Assembly (NCBI RefSeq): GCF_041021895.1
Contig: NZ_CP157428.1
Span: forward strand, 744,001-808,000
Length of the DNA stretch: 64,000 nt
From: Acinetobacter sp. XH1741
Lineage (GTDB): Bacteria > Pseudomonadota > Gammaproteobacteria > Pseudomonadales > Moraxellaceae
Reading direction: 5' to 3'
Shown here: positions 48,188 through 56,798 of the stretch, piece after piece
How the letters are laid out: each line of letters starts with the position of its first letter
How positions within the stretch are numbered: the first letter of the stretch is position 1
Position numbers and translations under genes: made by a program
Notes under the pieces: model-generated
The model's database searches: none
The model's input: the letters and a program-made list of their open reading frames with translations, nothing else
Told to the model about the DNA's origin: nothing

Positions 48188-49756
48188 TCAATATATTATT
48201 GGGCATTCTATTCTGAAGCATGCCCCTTGTTTTTGCTCTACATAAGTGAGCTTTGCATGGTTTGCCTCACAGAAACTATGAGACAAATATAATCCTAAAC
48301 CAGTTCCATTAATTTCGGTACTAAAAAATGGTTTAAATAATTGAGATATATCACGTTTTGAAACACCTTCACCGTAATCGATCACATCAATATAAATTTT
48401 ATTTGTTTGTGAATGAATATTGATCATGACATCGGGTGAATCAGGTGCATTATGTCTTAAAGCATTTCGAACCAGATTGATCATGACTTGTCGTAATTGT
48501 TTTTCGTCAAATAAAAGTTTTAAAGAGTCATTAGAAATTTTGAGTTCGATACAATGTTTAACGTCAGATAAATCTTCTTCGAATAAGCTATTTATGAATT
48601 CACTTAATTCAATTTGGATGGGATGAGTTCTTTCGCTGCGGGCAAGTCCTAGAGTATCTTGAACAATACTATCGATACGCTTGGTTTGTTTACCAATCAT
48701 ATGGCGTAAAGTGTTTTGTTGCTCTTGATCGCTATCTTTAAGTAACTCATTTGCTTGTACAATTGCAGCAAGAGGATTACGAATTTCGTGAGCAATGCTT
48801 GCTGAGAGTTGTCCTAAGGCGGCAAGTTTGAGCTGCTGTGCTTGCTGATTAATTTGCTGGGCATCTTGTAAAATGAGCAGTGTTAATGCGTGTTGGGGCA
48901 CCAATAGGTGTTGTACTTTAATATTGATAGAGTAGGCTGAAAGCTGAGATTCAAAAATAAATCGGTCACCTTCTTGTAAGTCACCCAACTTAAGAATTTC
49001 AAATAAATCTGCATGCCATTTAGCTAAAGGATATTTTTCATTGGCAAATTGCGGAGGAATACCAAGCAATGAACAGGCTGCCGGATTGCTTACCACAATG
49101 TCATAATTTTCATCTAAAACTAAATAGCCTTCTTCGATTTGTTCTAAAATATAACGATTGATATTTTGAAGTTGATAAAGTTCGATCGACTGATGGAAAG
49201 TGAGTGCTTCGAGTAGTTTAAAGCGCTGAACTGCAATTTGACCAATACCATGCACTACAAAAAATAAGAAGGCCAATAGGGCACTATTACCAATCGTATT
49301 GAGGTTGTTGTAGTCAAAAAAGCTACCAACAAATCGTTGGTAAATCACAGCAATCACAGCAAGTAATGTAATGAGCAAAGACATTCTTGCACTGAGCAAA
49401 ATTGCCGAAGTAAAGATTGCAATTACATAAAGCAGGCTGATTTGTAAATTTGGTTCACCGACAGAAAAAGTTAGTAAACTCAAACAAATAATGTCGACAA
49501 TAAAAAATAAAATAAGCTGCCGTGTCGCTTGAGTCGCAATAAATTTAAAGCATAGCAACTGAAGAAGGCTTAAGATTGAATAGCCGAGTAGAGTATAAAA
49601 ATATAAAGAAGGTTGCTGCAAACTGTTATCGGTTTGAGCATTGGTTAAAACCAAAATAATATTCAGGCTAACCGCAATAATCAGACGATATAAACCATAC
49701 CAGTTGCCCAAACGAAAAATCGTATGGGACAAGGATGAGTTTAAGGGAAATTGCAT
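48188..49756 (-). CDS. pilS: PilS sensor histidine kinase
   Basis: A 522-residue kinase. It has six transmembrane helices (about 20-185), a PAS-like segment (about 205-300), and HisKA with the phospho-histidine in SIAHEIRNPLAAI. The ATPase domain has the N box NLVRNALRHNAPDS, DYGEGVSKRD and GTGLGLYLS. It is paired with pilR and immediately follows gacA (10-base gap), so gacA-pilS-pilR may be one unit. Confidence 0.93.
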   Translation of the reverse strand: MQFPLNSSLSHTIFRLGNWYGLYRLIIAVSLNIILVLTNAQTDNSLQQPSLYFYTLLGYSILSLLQLLCFKFIATQATRQLILFFIVDIICLSLLTFSVGEPNLQISLLYVIAIFTSAILLSARMSLLITLLAVIAVIYQRFVGSFFDYNNLNTIGNSALLAFLFFVVHGIGQIAVQRFKLLEALTFHQSIELYQLQNINRYILEQIEEGYLVLDENYDIVVSNPAACSLLGIPPQFANEKYPLAKWHADLFEILKLGDLQEGDRFIFESQLSAYSINIKVQHLLVPQHALTLLILQDAQQINQQAQQLKLAALGQLSASIAHEIRNPLAAIVQANELLKDSDQEQQNTLRHMIGKQTKRIDSIVQDTLGLARSERTHPIQIELSEFINSLFEEDLSDVKHCIELKISNDSLKLLFDEKQLRQVMINLVRNALRHNAPDSPDVMINIHSQTNKIYIDVIDYGEGVSKRDISQLFKPFFSTEINGTGLGLYLSHSFCEANHAKLTYVEQKQGACFRIECPIIY

Positions 49757-49766
49757 GTAAGTCTGA

Positions 49767-50402
49767 TTACGGCTTGATCAGACCATAACGAATCGCAAGA
49801 TGTGTTAGTTTTACATCACTATCAATACCTAACTTTTCAAAAATACGATAACGGTAAGTATTTACAGTTTTCACACTTACAAAAAGTTTATCGGCAATTT
49901 CTTGTGCGCTAATACAATTTACGACCATCATCGCAACTTGCATTTCCCGTTCCGATAAAGAATCAAAAGGGGACTGTTGAGTGTCAGATAAATAAGAGCT
50001 TGCCAGTTGCTCTGCAATATCAGCACTAAAATATTTACCACCTTGCATGACTTTATTAATTGCACGAACCATCTCGGCAATTGGTGCACCCTTGGTGATA
50101 TAGCCTTTTGCTCCAGCTTTTAACAATAAAGACGGATAAGGCTCTTCTGCAAGGCCGCTCACAGCAATCACTTTAGTCTCTGGAGCTGTTTGTAGTAAAC
50201 GACGAGTTGTTTCTACTCCACCGATGCCCGGCATATTGACATCAAGTAGTACGACTTGCGGATGTTGCTGGCGAACGATAGCAATTGCTTCCTCCCCAGA
50301 TTCGGCTTGTCCAATTACCTCAACATCTGCATGATCTTCTAACATACGGCATATACCCGTACGTACCAGTTCATGGTCATCGACAACTAAAACTGTAATC
50401 AA
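49767..50402 (-). CDS. gacA: GacA/UvrY response regulator
   Basis: A 211-residue regulator. The receiver domain opens ITVLVVDDHELVRTG; the phosphoacceptor aspartate is in VVLLDVNMPGIGG; GAKGYITKGA is the usual GacA loop; and a LuxR-type helix-turn-helix follows (about 145-205, ISAQEIADKLFVSVKTVNTYRYR). The start is placed at TTG 50402, because a perfect AGGAGG (50408-50413) lies five bases upstream and the protein then aligns with UvrY/GacA from its first residues. The family's best-known targets are Rsm/Csr small RNAs, and a candidate target with a GacA box is in this window at 1751-1944. Confidence 0.93.
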   Translation of the reverse strand: MITVLVVDDHELVRTGICRMLEDHADVEVIGQAESGEEAIAIVRQQHPQVVLLDVNMPGIGGVETTRRLLQTAPETKVIAVSGLAEEPYPSLLLKAGAKGYITKGAPIAEMVRAINKVMQGGKYFSADIAEQLASSYLSDTQQSPFDSLSEREMQVAMMVVNCISAQEIADKLFVSVKTVNTYRYRIFEKLGIDSDVKLTHLAIRYGLIKP

Positions 50403-50407
50403 GAAGA

Positions 50408-50413
50408 CCTCCT
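50408..50413 (-). promoter_or_regulatory. Strong Shine-Dalgarno site that fixes the gacA TTG start
   Basis: Minus strand AGGAGG with a five-base spacing to TTG. It rules out the longer upstream ATG reading at 50483. Confidence 0.8.
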
Positions 50414-50510
50414 TTCTTTCAAAAAACAAGTTTTTTGTTACATAAAGCAAAATAAGCTTGCAATGGAATGACAAAATTAGCAATCCTATTCTTCTATAGT
50501 GAGCGAATAG

Positions 50511-50526
50511 TTGTGCACAATTGTGC
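50511..50526. repeat. Overlapping palindromes in the gacA/pbpG intergenic region
   Basis: TTGTGCACAATTGTGC contains two perfect palindromes (TTGTGCACAA and GCACAATTGTGC). The position between divergent genes suggests an operator; no known regulator was assigned. Confidence 0.4.
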
Positions 50527-50613
50527 TGGTAAAGCTTTATACCTTATATCTCAAATGTAAGGCATAATGATAGTAAGCGCAAATGTGTGTCACCCTGAGT
50601 CGAGTATTGTGCC

Positions 50614-51660
50614 GTGAAAAATTCTAAAAAGTCTTTAATGCATGTGCTAAGCATGTCTATTTTGCTTAGTTTGAGTTCAACAAGCTTTGCAGAACTCGTC
50701 AATAACCCGTCTTCAGGGAGTACTGGTACTGCAAGTTTAAATTGGTCCGCAGCGGACGCTAGTCAGCTTTTAAATGATGAAGATGATGAGCCAACGCCGC
50801 AAGGTTCAACTTCTGTAACTACAACTTTGCGTGGCGGTAATGCGCCGAAAGTGATTACCTCTACACCTAGAGTTGCTCCAATCCGTGACACCGTGGGTTA
50901 TAACGCCCAGCCAAATGTCAGTGCACGTGCTGCACTTGTGATGGATGCACAAACAGGTGAGGTTCTTTATAGTAAAAATACCAACGCATCGGTACCGATT
51001 GCGTCTATTACCAAATTGATGACAGCAGTTGTAACGGCAGATGCACGTTTAAACATGTCAGAAGAAATTACACTTGAGCAAATTGATTTTGCTGGTGCAA
51101 ATGGTAAAAATTCAAGCTCAACCTTACGTGTTGGCGACAAGATGAACCGTGCAGAAGTTCTTCTGTTTGCTCTCATGAAGTCAGAAAATCCAGCAGCAGC
51201 AGCTTTGGCGCGTACCTATCCGGGTGGTCGTCCTGCATTCGTAGCAGCGATGAATGCTAAAGCACGCTCTTTGGGTATGAGTGCTACTCATTATTACGAA
51301 TCAACTGGTTTAGACCCGCGTAATGTCTCTTCTGCGCGTGATTTAGGGATTTTGGCAAGTACTGCATCTCAATATGGTCTGATTCGTCAATTCTCAACTA
51401 CACCGACTTATGACTTTAATTTAGGTTACCGTGTACTCAAGTCAAACAATACGAATGCTTTAGTGCGTAATGGTGGTTGGAATATCAACTTGTCTAAGAC
51501 GGGTTATATTAATGAAGCGGGTCGCTGTGTTGTGATGCATACCACTGTAAATTCACGTCCAGCAGTCATTGTGTTGCTTGGGGAGCCAAGTACGCAGGCA
51601 CGTAATAACGATGCGACGAATTTACTGGGTTGGTTAAGTAATTTACCAAAACGTATTTAA
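50614..51660 (+). CDS. pbpG: D-alanyl-D-alanine endopeptidase, PBP7/8
   Basis: A 348-residue periplasmic low-molecular-mass penicillin-binding protein. The GTG start gives a signal peptide KNSKKSLMHVLSMSILLSLS ending SFAE, then a Pro/Thr-rich spacer of about 70 residues. The serine nucleophile is in SITKLM, the SXN motif is SEN, and KTG is in LSKTGYI. The family cleaves cross-linked peptidoglycan. The spacer is longer than in E. coli PbpG. A terminator follows. Confidence 0.92.
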   Translation: MKNSKKSLMHVLSMSILLSLSSTSFAELVNNPSSGSTGTASLNWSAADASQLLNDEDDEPTPQGSTSVTTTLRGGNAPKVITSTPRVAPIRDTVGYNAQPNVSARAALVMDAQTGEVLYSKNTNASVPIASITKLMTAVVTADARLNMSEEITLEQIDFAGANGKNSSSTLRVGDKMNRAEVLLFALMKSENPAAAALARTYPGGRPAFVAAMNAKARSLGMSATHYYESTGLDPRNVSSARDLGILASTASQYGLIRQFSTTPTYDFNLGYRVLKSNNTNALVRNGGWNINLSKTGYINEAGRCVVMHTTVNSRPAVIVLLGEPSTQARNNDATNLLGWLSNLPKRI

Positions 51661-51672
51661 TTTAAATATTCT

Positions 51673-51704
51673 AAAAAAGCGCTTCTATATAGGAAGCGTT
51701 TTTT
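51673..51704 (+). terminator. Intrinsic terminator of pbpG
   Basis: AAAAAAGCGCTTC/GGAAGCGTTTTTT stem, with one mismatch, and a T run. Confidence 0.8.
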
Positions 51705-51724
51705 ATGGTCTTAAAAAAATACAT

Positions 51725-51756
51725 AAAAAAACGGCTGTGTTACCACAGCCGTTTTT
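51725..51756 (-). terminator. Intrinsic terminator of hom-thrC
   Basis: AAAAAACGGCTGTG/CACAGCCGTTTTT stem with a very short loop; it lies just after thrC on the minus strand. Confidence 0.88.
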
Positions 51757-51769
51757 AGAAATTTAGATT

Positions 51770-52909
51770 TTACATATTAGATAAAATCGAATCTTTTACT
51801 TGGCTCATTGTTGCATCAATCGACAACATCACTGCATCAGCACATTGTTTGATTGCAGTATCAGGATCTTTCAAGCCATTACCAGTTACTGTACATACAA
51901 TGACAGAACCTTCGGCAATCTTACCTGCTTTAATGTCACGGATTGCACCGCCAATAGAAGCAGCAGATGCTGGCTCAACAAATACACCTTCATACATAGA
52001 AAGTAAGCGTTGAGCTTCTAAAATTTCACTGTCTTGAAGTTCATCAAACCAGCCTTTAGAGTCACGTACTACTGCTTTTGCATGGTTCCAACTTTGTGGG
52101 TTACCAATACGGATTGCAGTTGCAACTGTTTCAGGGCTTTCAACTGGAGCACCACGTAAGAATGGAGCTGCGCCAGATGCTTGGTAACCTACCATTGTTG
52201 GTAAGCCTTCTGGTTTAGGGCCAGTGAATTGATCAGTAGAAGCATCGTATACAACTTGTTCAAACTGGTCAGCAGGTTGGTTTGCTACAGCTTCTGTATA
52301 ACCCATCCAGTGAGCTGTGATGTTACCTGCGTTACCTACTGGCAAGCAGTGGTAGTCAGGTGCACGGCCTAAAGCTTCAACGATTTCATAAGCAATTGTC
52401 TTTTGACCTTGCAAACGGTAAGGGTTGATTGAGTTTACAATCGTTACAGGTGCTTGATCAGCTACTTCTTTTACAAGACGCATACCATCATCGAAGTTAC
52501 CGCGGATTTGCATAGTGATCGCACCATACATCATGGCCTGAGCCATTTTACCCATCGCAATTTTGCCTTCTGGAATCAAAACAAATGCTTTGATACCAGC
52601 GCGAGCAGCGTATGCGGCAGCAGCAGCAGACGTGTTACCCGTAGATGCACAGATAATCGCTTTAGAGCCTTCTTCAACCGCTTTGGTTACAGCCATGGTC
52701 ATACCACGGTCTTTAAATGAACCAGTCGGGTTTAAGCCCTCATATTTCACATAAATTTCTACATCTTTGCCAATAATACGTGGAATATTCTCAAGTTTAA
52801 TGAGAGGGGTGTTGCCTTCACCCAAAGAGATAGCACGAGTAGTTGCCGAAACTGGCAAACGGTCACGATAACGATCTACAAGACCAGTATAACGATTGGC
52901 ATTAGACAT
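51770..52909 (-). CDS. thrC: Threonine synthase
   Basis: A 379-residue PLP enzyme converting O-phosphohomoserine to threonine. The PLP lysine is in TGSFKDRGM and the phosphate loop is STGNTSAAAA. The short form and the LGEGNTPLIKLENIP start match the class I short enzymes. It follows hom after 55 bases on the same strand, the usual threonine pathway pair. Confidence 0.96.
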   Translation of the reverse strand: MSNANRYTGLVDRYRDRLPVSATTRAISLGEGNTPLIKLENIPRIIGKDVEIYVKYEGLNPTGSFKDRGMTMAVTKAVEEGSKAIICASTGNTSAAAAAYAARAGIKAFVLIPEGKIAMGKMAQAMMYGAITMQIRGNFDDGMRLVKEVADQAPVTIVNSINPYRLQGQKTIAYEIVEALGRAPDYHCLPVGNAGNITAHWMGYTEAVANQPADQFEQVVYDASTDQFTGPKPEGLPTMVGYQASGAAPFLRGAPVESPETVATAIRIGNPQSWNHAKAVVRDSKGWFDELQDSEILEAQRLLSMYEGVFVEPASAASIGGAIRDIKAGKIAEGSVIVCTVTGNGLKDPDTAIKQCADAVMLSIDATMSQVKDSILSNM

Positions 52910-52964
52910 GATGGTGTTCCAATTATGAGGTGAAGCGGGAGAGGGAATCTTTCCCTCAACCTGA

Positions 52965-54266
52965 TTAACTATCGAGCGATTCTAAACGAATTCTTACGAT
53001 TTCGCCACGAATAGCAGGTAATGCTTGAATTTGCGCAAGAGCATCATCCATCTTTGATTCAACGATTGGATCGGTCAAAATCACGATTGGAATGAGATCT
53101 TTTAAGCGTGATTGTTGCATGATGGCATCAATACTGATTCCGGCACGGCTTAAGATGGTCGTCACATCTGCAAGTACACCAGTTTGATCTTCAGCATTTA
53201 AGCGGATGTAATAACCTGTGGTCATTTCTTCACGGCTTAAAATAGGTACATTTGTTAATGCTTCAAAAGCCAGTTGAGGAATAGTACCTGCGCCATCTTC
53301 TGTATAAGAGATGTCACGAACAATATCAATCACATCGGCAACAACTGCAGAAGCTGTTGGACCAGCACCAGCACCAGCACCATAATACAGCGTTGGACCT
53401 ACTGCATTTGCCTGAACTAAGACAGCATTTTTAACGCCGTTTACATTGGCAATAAGCTGCTCATCTGGAATAAGGGTTGGATGAACACGTAGCTCAATAC
53501 CTTTCTCAGCGCGACGGGCAATGCCTAAATGTTTAATACGGAAACCAAGTTCCTCAGCATATTTCACATCTTGTGCAGTAATTTTGCTGATACCTTCGGT
53601 ATAGACTTTATCGAATTGCAAAGGAATACCAAAAGCACAAGACGCTAAAATTGTAAGCTTGTGTGCAGCATCAATACCTTCAACGTCAAACGTTGGATCT
53701 GCTTCTGCGTAACCGAGTTCTTGAGCTTCTTTTAATACATCATCAAATGCACGACCTTTCTCACGCATTTCAGTCAGAATAAAGTTACCTGTACCGTTAA
53801 TAATACCTGCAAGCCATTCAATGTGGTTTGCTGCAAGGCCTTCACGAATCACTTTAATAATAGGAATACCGCCAGCTACTGCTGCTTCATAGGCAATTTG
53901 TACAGCATTATCTTCTGCTGCCTTAAATAACTCATTACCATGTTCAGCAAGTAAAGCTTTGTTTGCAGTAACGACTTGTTTACCGTGTTTGATCGCTTCC
54001 ATAATGACTTCGTAAGCAGGGTGAATACCACCCATCACTTCAACAACCACATCAACATCGGGTTGGCAAACGATATCAAGTAAATCTGCGCTTTGTTTAA
54101 TCCCTTCTAATTCGAGATCTGGACGAGGGCGACGTGTTCCAACGTGGGTAATTTGAATTTCTCGACCGGTGCGACGTTTAATTTCAGCGGCATTTTCTTG
54201 TAGTAGTTTAAGGGCTCCTCCACCTACGGTACCTAGACCGAGTATTGCCAGGCGAACTGGTTTCAC
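52965..54266 (-). CDS. hom: Homoserine dehydrogenase
   Basis: About 433 residues. The NAD(P) motif is GLGTVGGG, the catalytic site includes GIINGTGNFILTEM and EGIDAAHKLTILA, and a C-terminal ACT domain (about 350-433; VLADVTTILSRAGISIDAIM) probably mediates threonine feedback. The start is GTG at 54266, 6 bases after GGAG, giving MKPVRLAILG; the ATG at 54278 would add four residues without a good ribosome site. It is monofunctional, unlike E. coli ThrA. Confidence 0.95.
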   Translation of the reverse strand: MKPVRLAILGLGTVGGGALKLLQENAAEIKRRTGREIQITHVGTRRPRPDLELEGIKQSADLLDIVCQPDVDVVVEVMGGIHPAYEVIMEAIKHGKQVVTANKALLAEHGNELFKAAEDNAVQIAYEAAVAGGIPIIKVIREGLAANHIEWLAGIINGTGNFILTEMREKGRAFDDVLKEAQELGYAEADPTFDVEGIDAAHKLTILASCAFGIPLQFDKVYTEGISKITAQDVKYAEELGFRIKHLGIARRAEKGIELRVHPTLIPDEQLIANVNGVKNAVLVQANAVGPTLYYGAGAGAGPTASAVVADVIDIVRDISYTEDGAGTIPQLAFEALTNVPILSREEMTTGYYIRLNAEDQTGVLADVTTILSRAGISIDAIMQQSRLKDLIPIVILTDPIVESKMDDALAQIQALPAIRGEIVRIRLESLDS

Positions 54267-54436
54267 GTCACACTCCATATCATCATTGAATCATTTAATT
54301 GAAGCTAGATCATAGCTAAAAAAAACGCCAGACTCTAGCGCTTTTAGTGCCTGTTCAATCAATTAGAGTGCGATGTTTGGAAAAGCAGAGTAGATCAGTC
54401 TTTAAACACTGGTGTGTAAATAACAATTTATTGAAA

Positions 54437-54470
54437 AAACAAAGCGCTGCAATAAGAGCAGCGCTTTGTT
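54437..54470 (-). terminator. Intrinsic terminator of dsbC
   Basis: Long stem AAACAAAGCGCTGC/GCAGCGCTTTGTTT with a 6-base loop and a T run on the minus strand. Confidence 0.88.
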
Positions 54471-54510
54471 TATTAGATAACTGATGAACTATTCGTCAAA
54501 ATTGAGAATA

Positions 54511-55326
54511 TTATTTATCCAGACGTTTAACCAATTCATCCGGTGTTAAGTAACCACCAAGATATTCACCATCTACATTATAAATGGCAGGTGTACCATT
54601 CACACCCATGTTTAAACCAAGTTGGTATTGTTCACGCACTGGGTTTTTACATTGTGCAGGCGCAATAGCAATGCCTTGTACAGCTTGGTTAAATGCAGCT
54701 TTACGGTCCGCACTACACCAAACGGCTTCCATTGTTGGCATAAATTGCTCGCCACGTGGCCAAGCAATGTAACGAACCTCAATGCCTTTTTCATTAATCT
54801 CGGCTAAATGCTCATGTAATTTATGGCAATAAGGACAGCTTGCATCGGTAAACACATAAATCACATGTTTAGCTTTACCGCCTTTAGCTGGGTAAACAAT
54901 CAGATCTTCATTTTTTAACGCAGCAAGGTGCTTTTTATTCTCAGAGGCTTGAAGATTATCACCGATATTGTGAAGCTCTTTGCCGCCTAAACGGATGACA
55001 TCGCCTTGAATGAGATATTTACCATCACTGGTCGTATAAACCGAGGTCATACCTTCAAGGTTTACCCAATAAAGATTAGGAACTTCAGTTGGCTTAATAT
55101 CTAAAATTTTGACATTGATGTTTGCATTCTTAAATTGTTTCTGCAAAGTTTCAATTAAACGCTGTTTAGCATTGCGTTCAATAATGGTTGAAGCTTCCCC
55201 TGTAGCAGGTGCGGTCGCCGTGAGCGCATCTTCTTTTTGTGGTTTGTTTTCTTTAGAACAAGCACTGAACAGCAGGCTGGAAGCCAAAGCACAGGCAAGA
55301 AAAATTTGAGATCGGGTAAAGGACAT
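54511..55326 (-). CDS. dsbC: Thiol:disulfide isomerase, DsbC family
   Basis: A 271-residue periplasmic disulfide isomerase. Its signal peptide ends in a lipobox-like LLFSAC, so it may be a lipoprotein; this is less usual than the soluble DsbC of E. coli. The N-terminal dimerisation domain (about 50-135) is followed by a thioredoxin fold with the active-site CPYC in DASCPYCHKLHEH. A second pair (WCSADRKAAF and AQCKNP) and the cis-Pro in VNGTPAIY complete it. It refolds proteins with wrong disulfides. It is upstream of the threonine genes on the same strand but separated by a terminator. Confidence 0.93.
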   Translation of the reverse strand: MSFTRSQIFLACALASSLLFSACSKENKPQKEDALTATAPATGEASTIIERNAKQRLIETLQKQFKNANINVKILDIKPTEVPNLYWVNLEGMTSVYTTSDGKYLIQGDVIRLGGKELHNIGDNLQASENKKHLAALKNEDLIVYPAKGGKAKHVIYVFTDASCPYCHKLHEHLAEINEKGIEVRYIAWPRGEQFMPTMEAVWCSADRKAAFNQAVQGIAIAPAQCKNPVREQYQLGLNMGVNGTPAIYNVDGEYLGGYLTPDELVKRLDK

Positions 55327-55472
55327 AGATAACCCTTATTTCATCAGTATTTATAGTCAGAAGCTGCTAAGCATAACAAAAAATCTAGCATGTATTGTTA
55401 AAACTTTCTTAACCTTTGTGAACGAAATCAAGTGATTGTTCGGTGTGTTTTAAATAATTCGTTTAAAAATTT

Positions 55473-56393
55473 TTAACCTCTAGGGTGATGTTTTTCATGT
55501 AATTGTTGCATTCTGACTTGTGCCACATGTGTATAGATTTGGGTCGTTGATAAGTCGCTATGTCCCAGTAACATTTGTACTACGCGTAAGTCTGCACCGT
55601 GATTGAGTAGATGAGTTGCAAAAGCATGGCGTAAGGTATGCGGTGAAAGTTCAGCCTGAATATTGGCCTGTAGAGCGTAACGTTTAATCGCATACCAAAA
55701 GTTTTGACGGCTCATAATTCCACCCTGTTGGGTTAAAAATAGATAATCAGTTGAACTTTTATAAAGCTGAGGACGTGCCTCATTTAAGTAACGCTCTACC
55801 CAGTCACAGGCATATTGACCTAAGGGAACTAAACGTTCTTTATTGCCTTTACCTGTAATACGTAAATAGCCTTGTTTTAAATTGATCAGTTCCAGGCGTA
55901 AGTTAATTAATTCAGAAACACGTAAACCGCAGGCATAAAGCACCTCAAACATTGCTCGGTCACGTAAGCCCAAGGCTGTTGTAATGTCCGGTGCTTGAAT
56001 GAGTGCTTCTACATCTTCTTCGGATAAATCTTTGGGTAAGGCTCTACCAATTTTCGGTGAATGATGGGTCGCTACCGGGTTGTCGCTTCGTAATTTTTGT
56101 TCACGTAAAAATTTATAAAACTGGCGTAGGGCTGATAAACAGCGTGCGATTGAACGAGGACTTTTTCCTATTTTGGTGAGTTCAATTAGAACATCTGAAA
56201 TGTCATCACTCGTCCAGTTTGGCAAACTATTTTTTTTATGCAGTTCACTACATTGAATCAGGTCAGATAAATAGGCATTGCGAGTATGTGGACTCACTGT
56301 TTGTGCAACTAAATAGTCGCGAAAACCTTGTAAAAAGCTCAAATGTTCAGGAATTTGAACAGGGCTTGGAATCCGCGGTTTTTTATTTATCAT
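55473..56393 (-). CDS. xerD: Tyrosine recombinase XerD
   Basis: A 306-residue recombinase that, with XerC, resolves chromosome dimers at dif. An N-terminal SAM-like core-binding domain (about 15-100) is followed by the catalytic domain. Arg I is in ACGLRVSELINL, the lysine in GKGNKERLVPLG, the HxxR box in LSPHTLRHAFATHLL, and the nucleophile in STTQIYTHV. The start is ATG 56393 (a TTG at 56399 has too short a ribosome spacing). Confidence 0.95.
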   Translation of the reverse strand: MINKKPRIPSPVQIPEHLSFLQGFRDYLVAQTVSPHTRNAYLSDLIQCSELHKKNSLPNWTSDDISDVLIELTKIGKSPRSIARCLSALRQFYKFLREQKLRSDNPVATHHSPKIGRALPKDLSEEDVEALIQAPDITTALGLRDRAMFEVLYACGLRVSELINLRLELINLKQGYLRITGKGNKERLVPLGQYACDWVERYLNEARPQLYKSSTDYLFLTQQGGIMSRQNFWYAIKRYALQANIQAELSPHTLRHAFATHLLNHGADLRVVQMLLGHSDLSTTQIYTHVAQVRMQQLHEKHHPRG

Positions 56394-56481
56394 AAACAAT
56401 GTCCTCTAAACCACTGTACTTTAAAAGAAACTTTAAGATTTGTCGATTAAAGTATAAGAGAATTGAAATTTAACCTTATTT

Positions 56482-56497
56482 GGTAATTATTCTCATT
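56482..56497 (+). promoter_or_regulatory. Candidate Fur box upstream of feoA
   Basis: GGTAATTATTCTCATT; its reverse complement AATGAGAATAATTACC closely follows the Fur consensus of GATAAT-type repeats. It lies 41 bases upstream of the feoA start and implies iron repression of the feo operon. Confidence 0.6.
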
Positions 56498-56537
56498 TAT
56501 ATGTATACTAGAAAAAAAGGTTTTAGGATCGGATGCG

Positions 56538-56798
56538 GTGCGTTTATCAGCGTTGAAAGTGAAGCAAGCGGCTACCATCACCAAAGTGGATCGGATAATA
56601 CAAACGTCCGAGCAACAAGATTTGGTCGCAATTCGTTTGGAAAGTCTGGGTTTTGTACCAGGCACTCGAGTAGAAGTGATTACCAAAGGTATTTTTGGTG
56701 GCGATCCGATCTTAATCCAAATTGGCTTTACTCGTTTCGCTTTACGTAAGGAAGAAGCGGAAAAAATCGAGATTCAGTTAGAAGGAGTACCCGCATGA
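56538..56798 (+). CDS. feoA: FeoA ferrous iron uptake accessory protein
   Basis: An 86-residue SH3-like cytoplasmic protein. RLESLGFVPGTRVEVI and GDPILIQIGFTRFALRKEEA match the FeoA fold. The start is GTG at 56538, 9 bases after AGGA. It overlaps feoB by four bases (ATGA). It probably assists FeoB GTPase activity or complex assembly. Confidence 0.93.
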   Translation: MRLSALKVKQAATITKVDRIIQTSEQQDLVAIRLESLGFVPGTRVEVITKGIFGGDPILIQIGFTRFALRKEEAEKIEIQLEGVPA

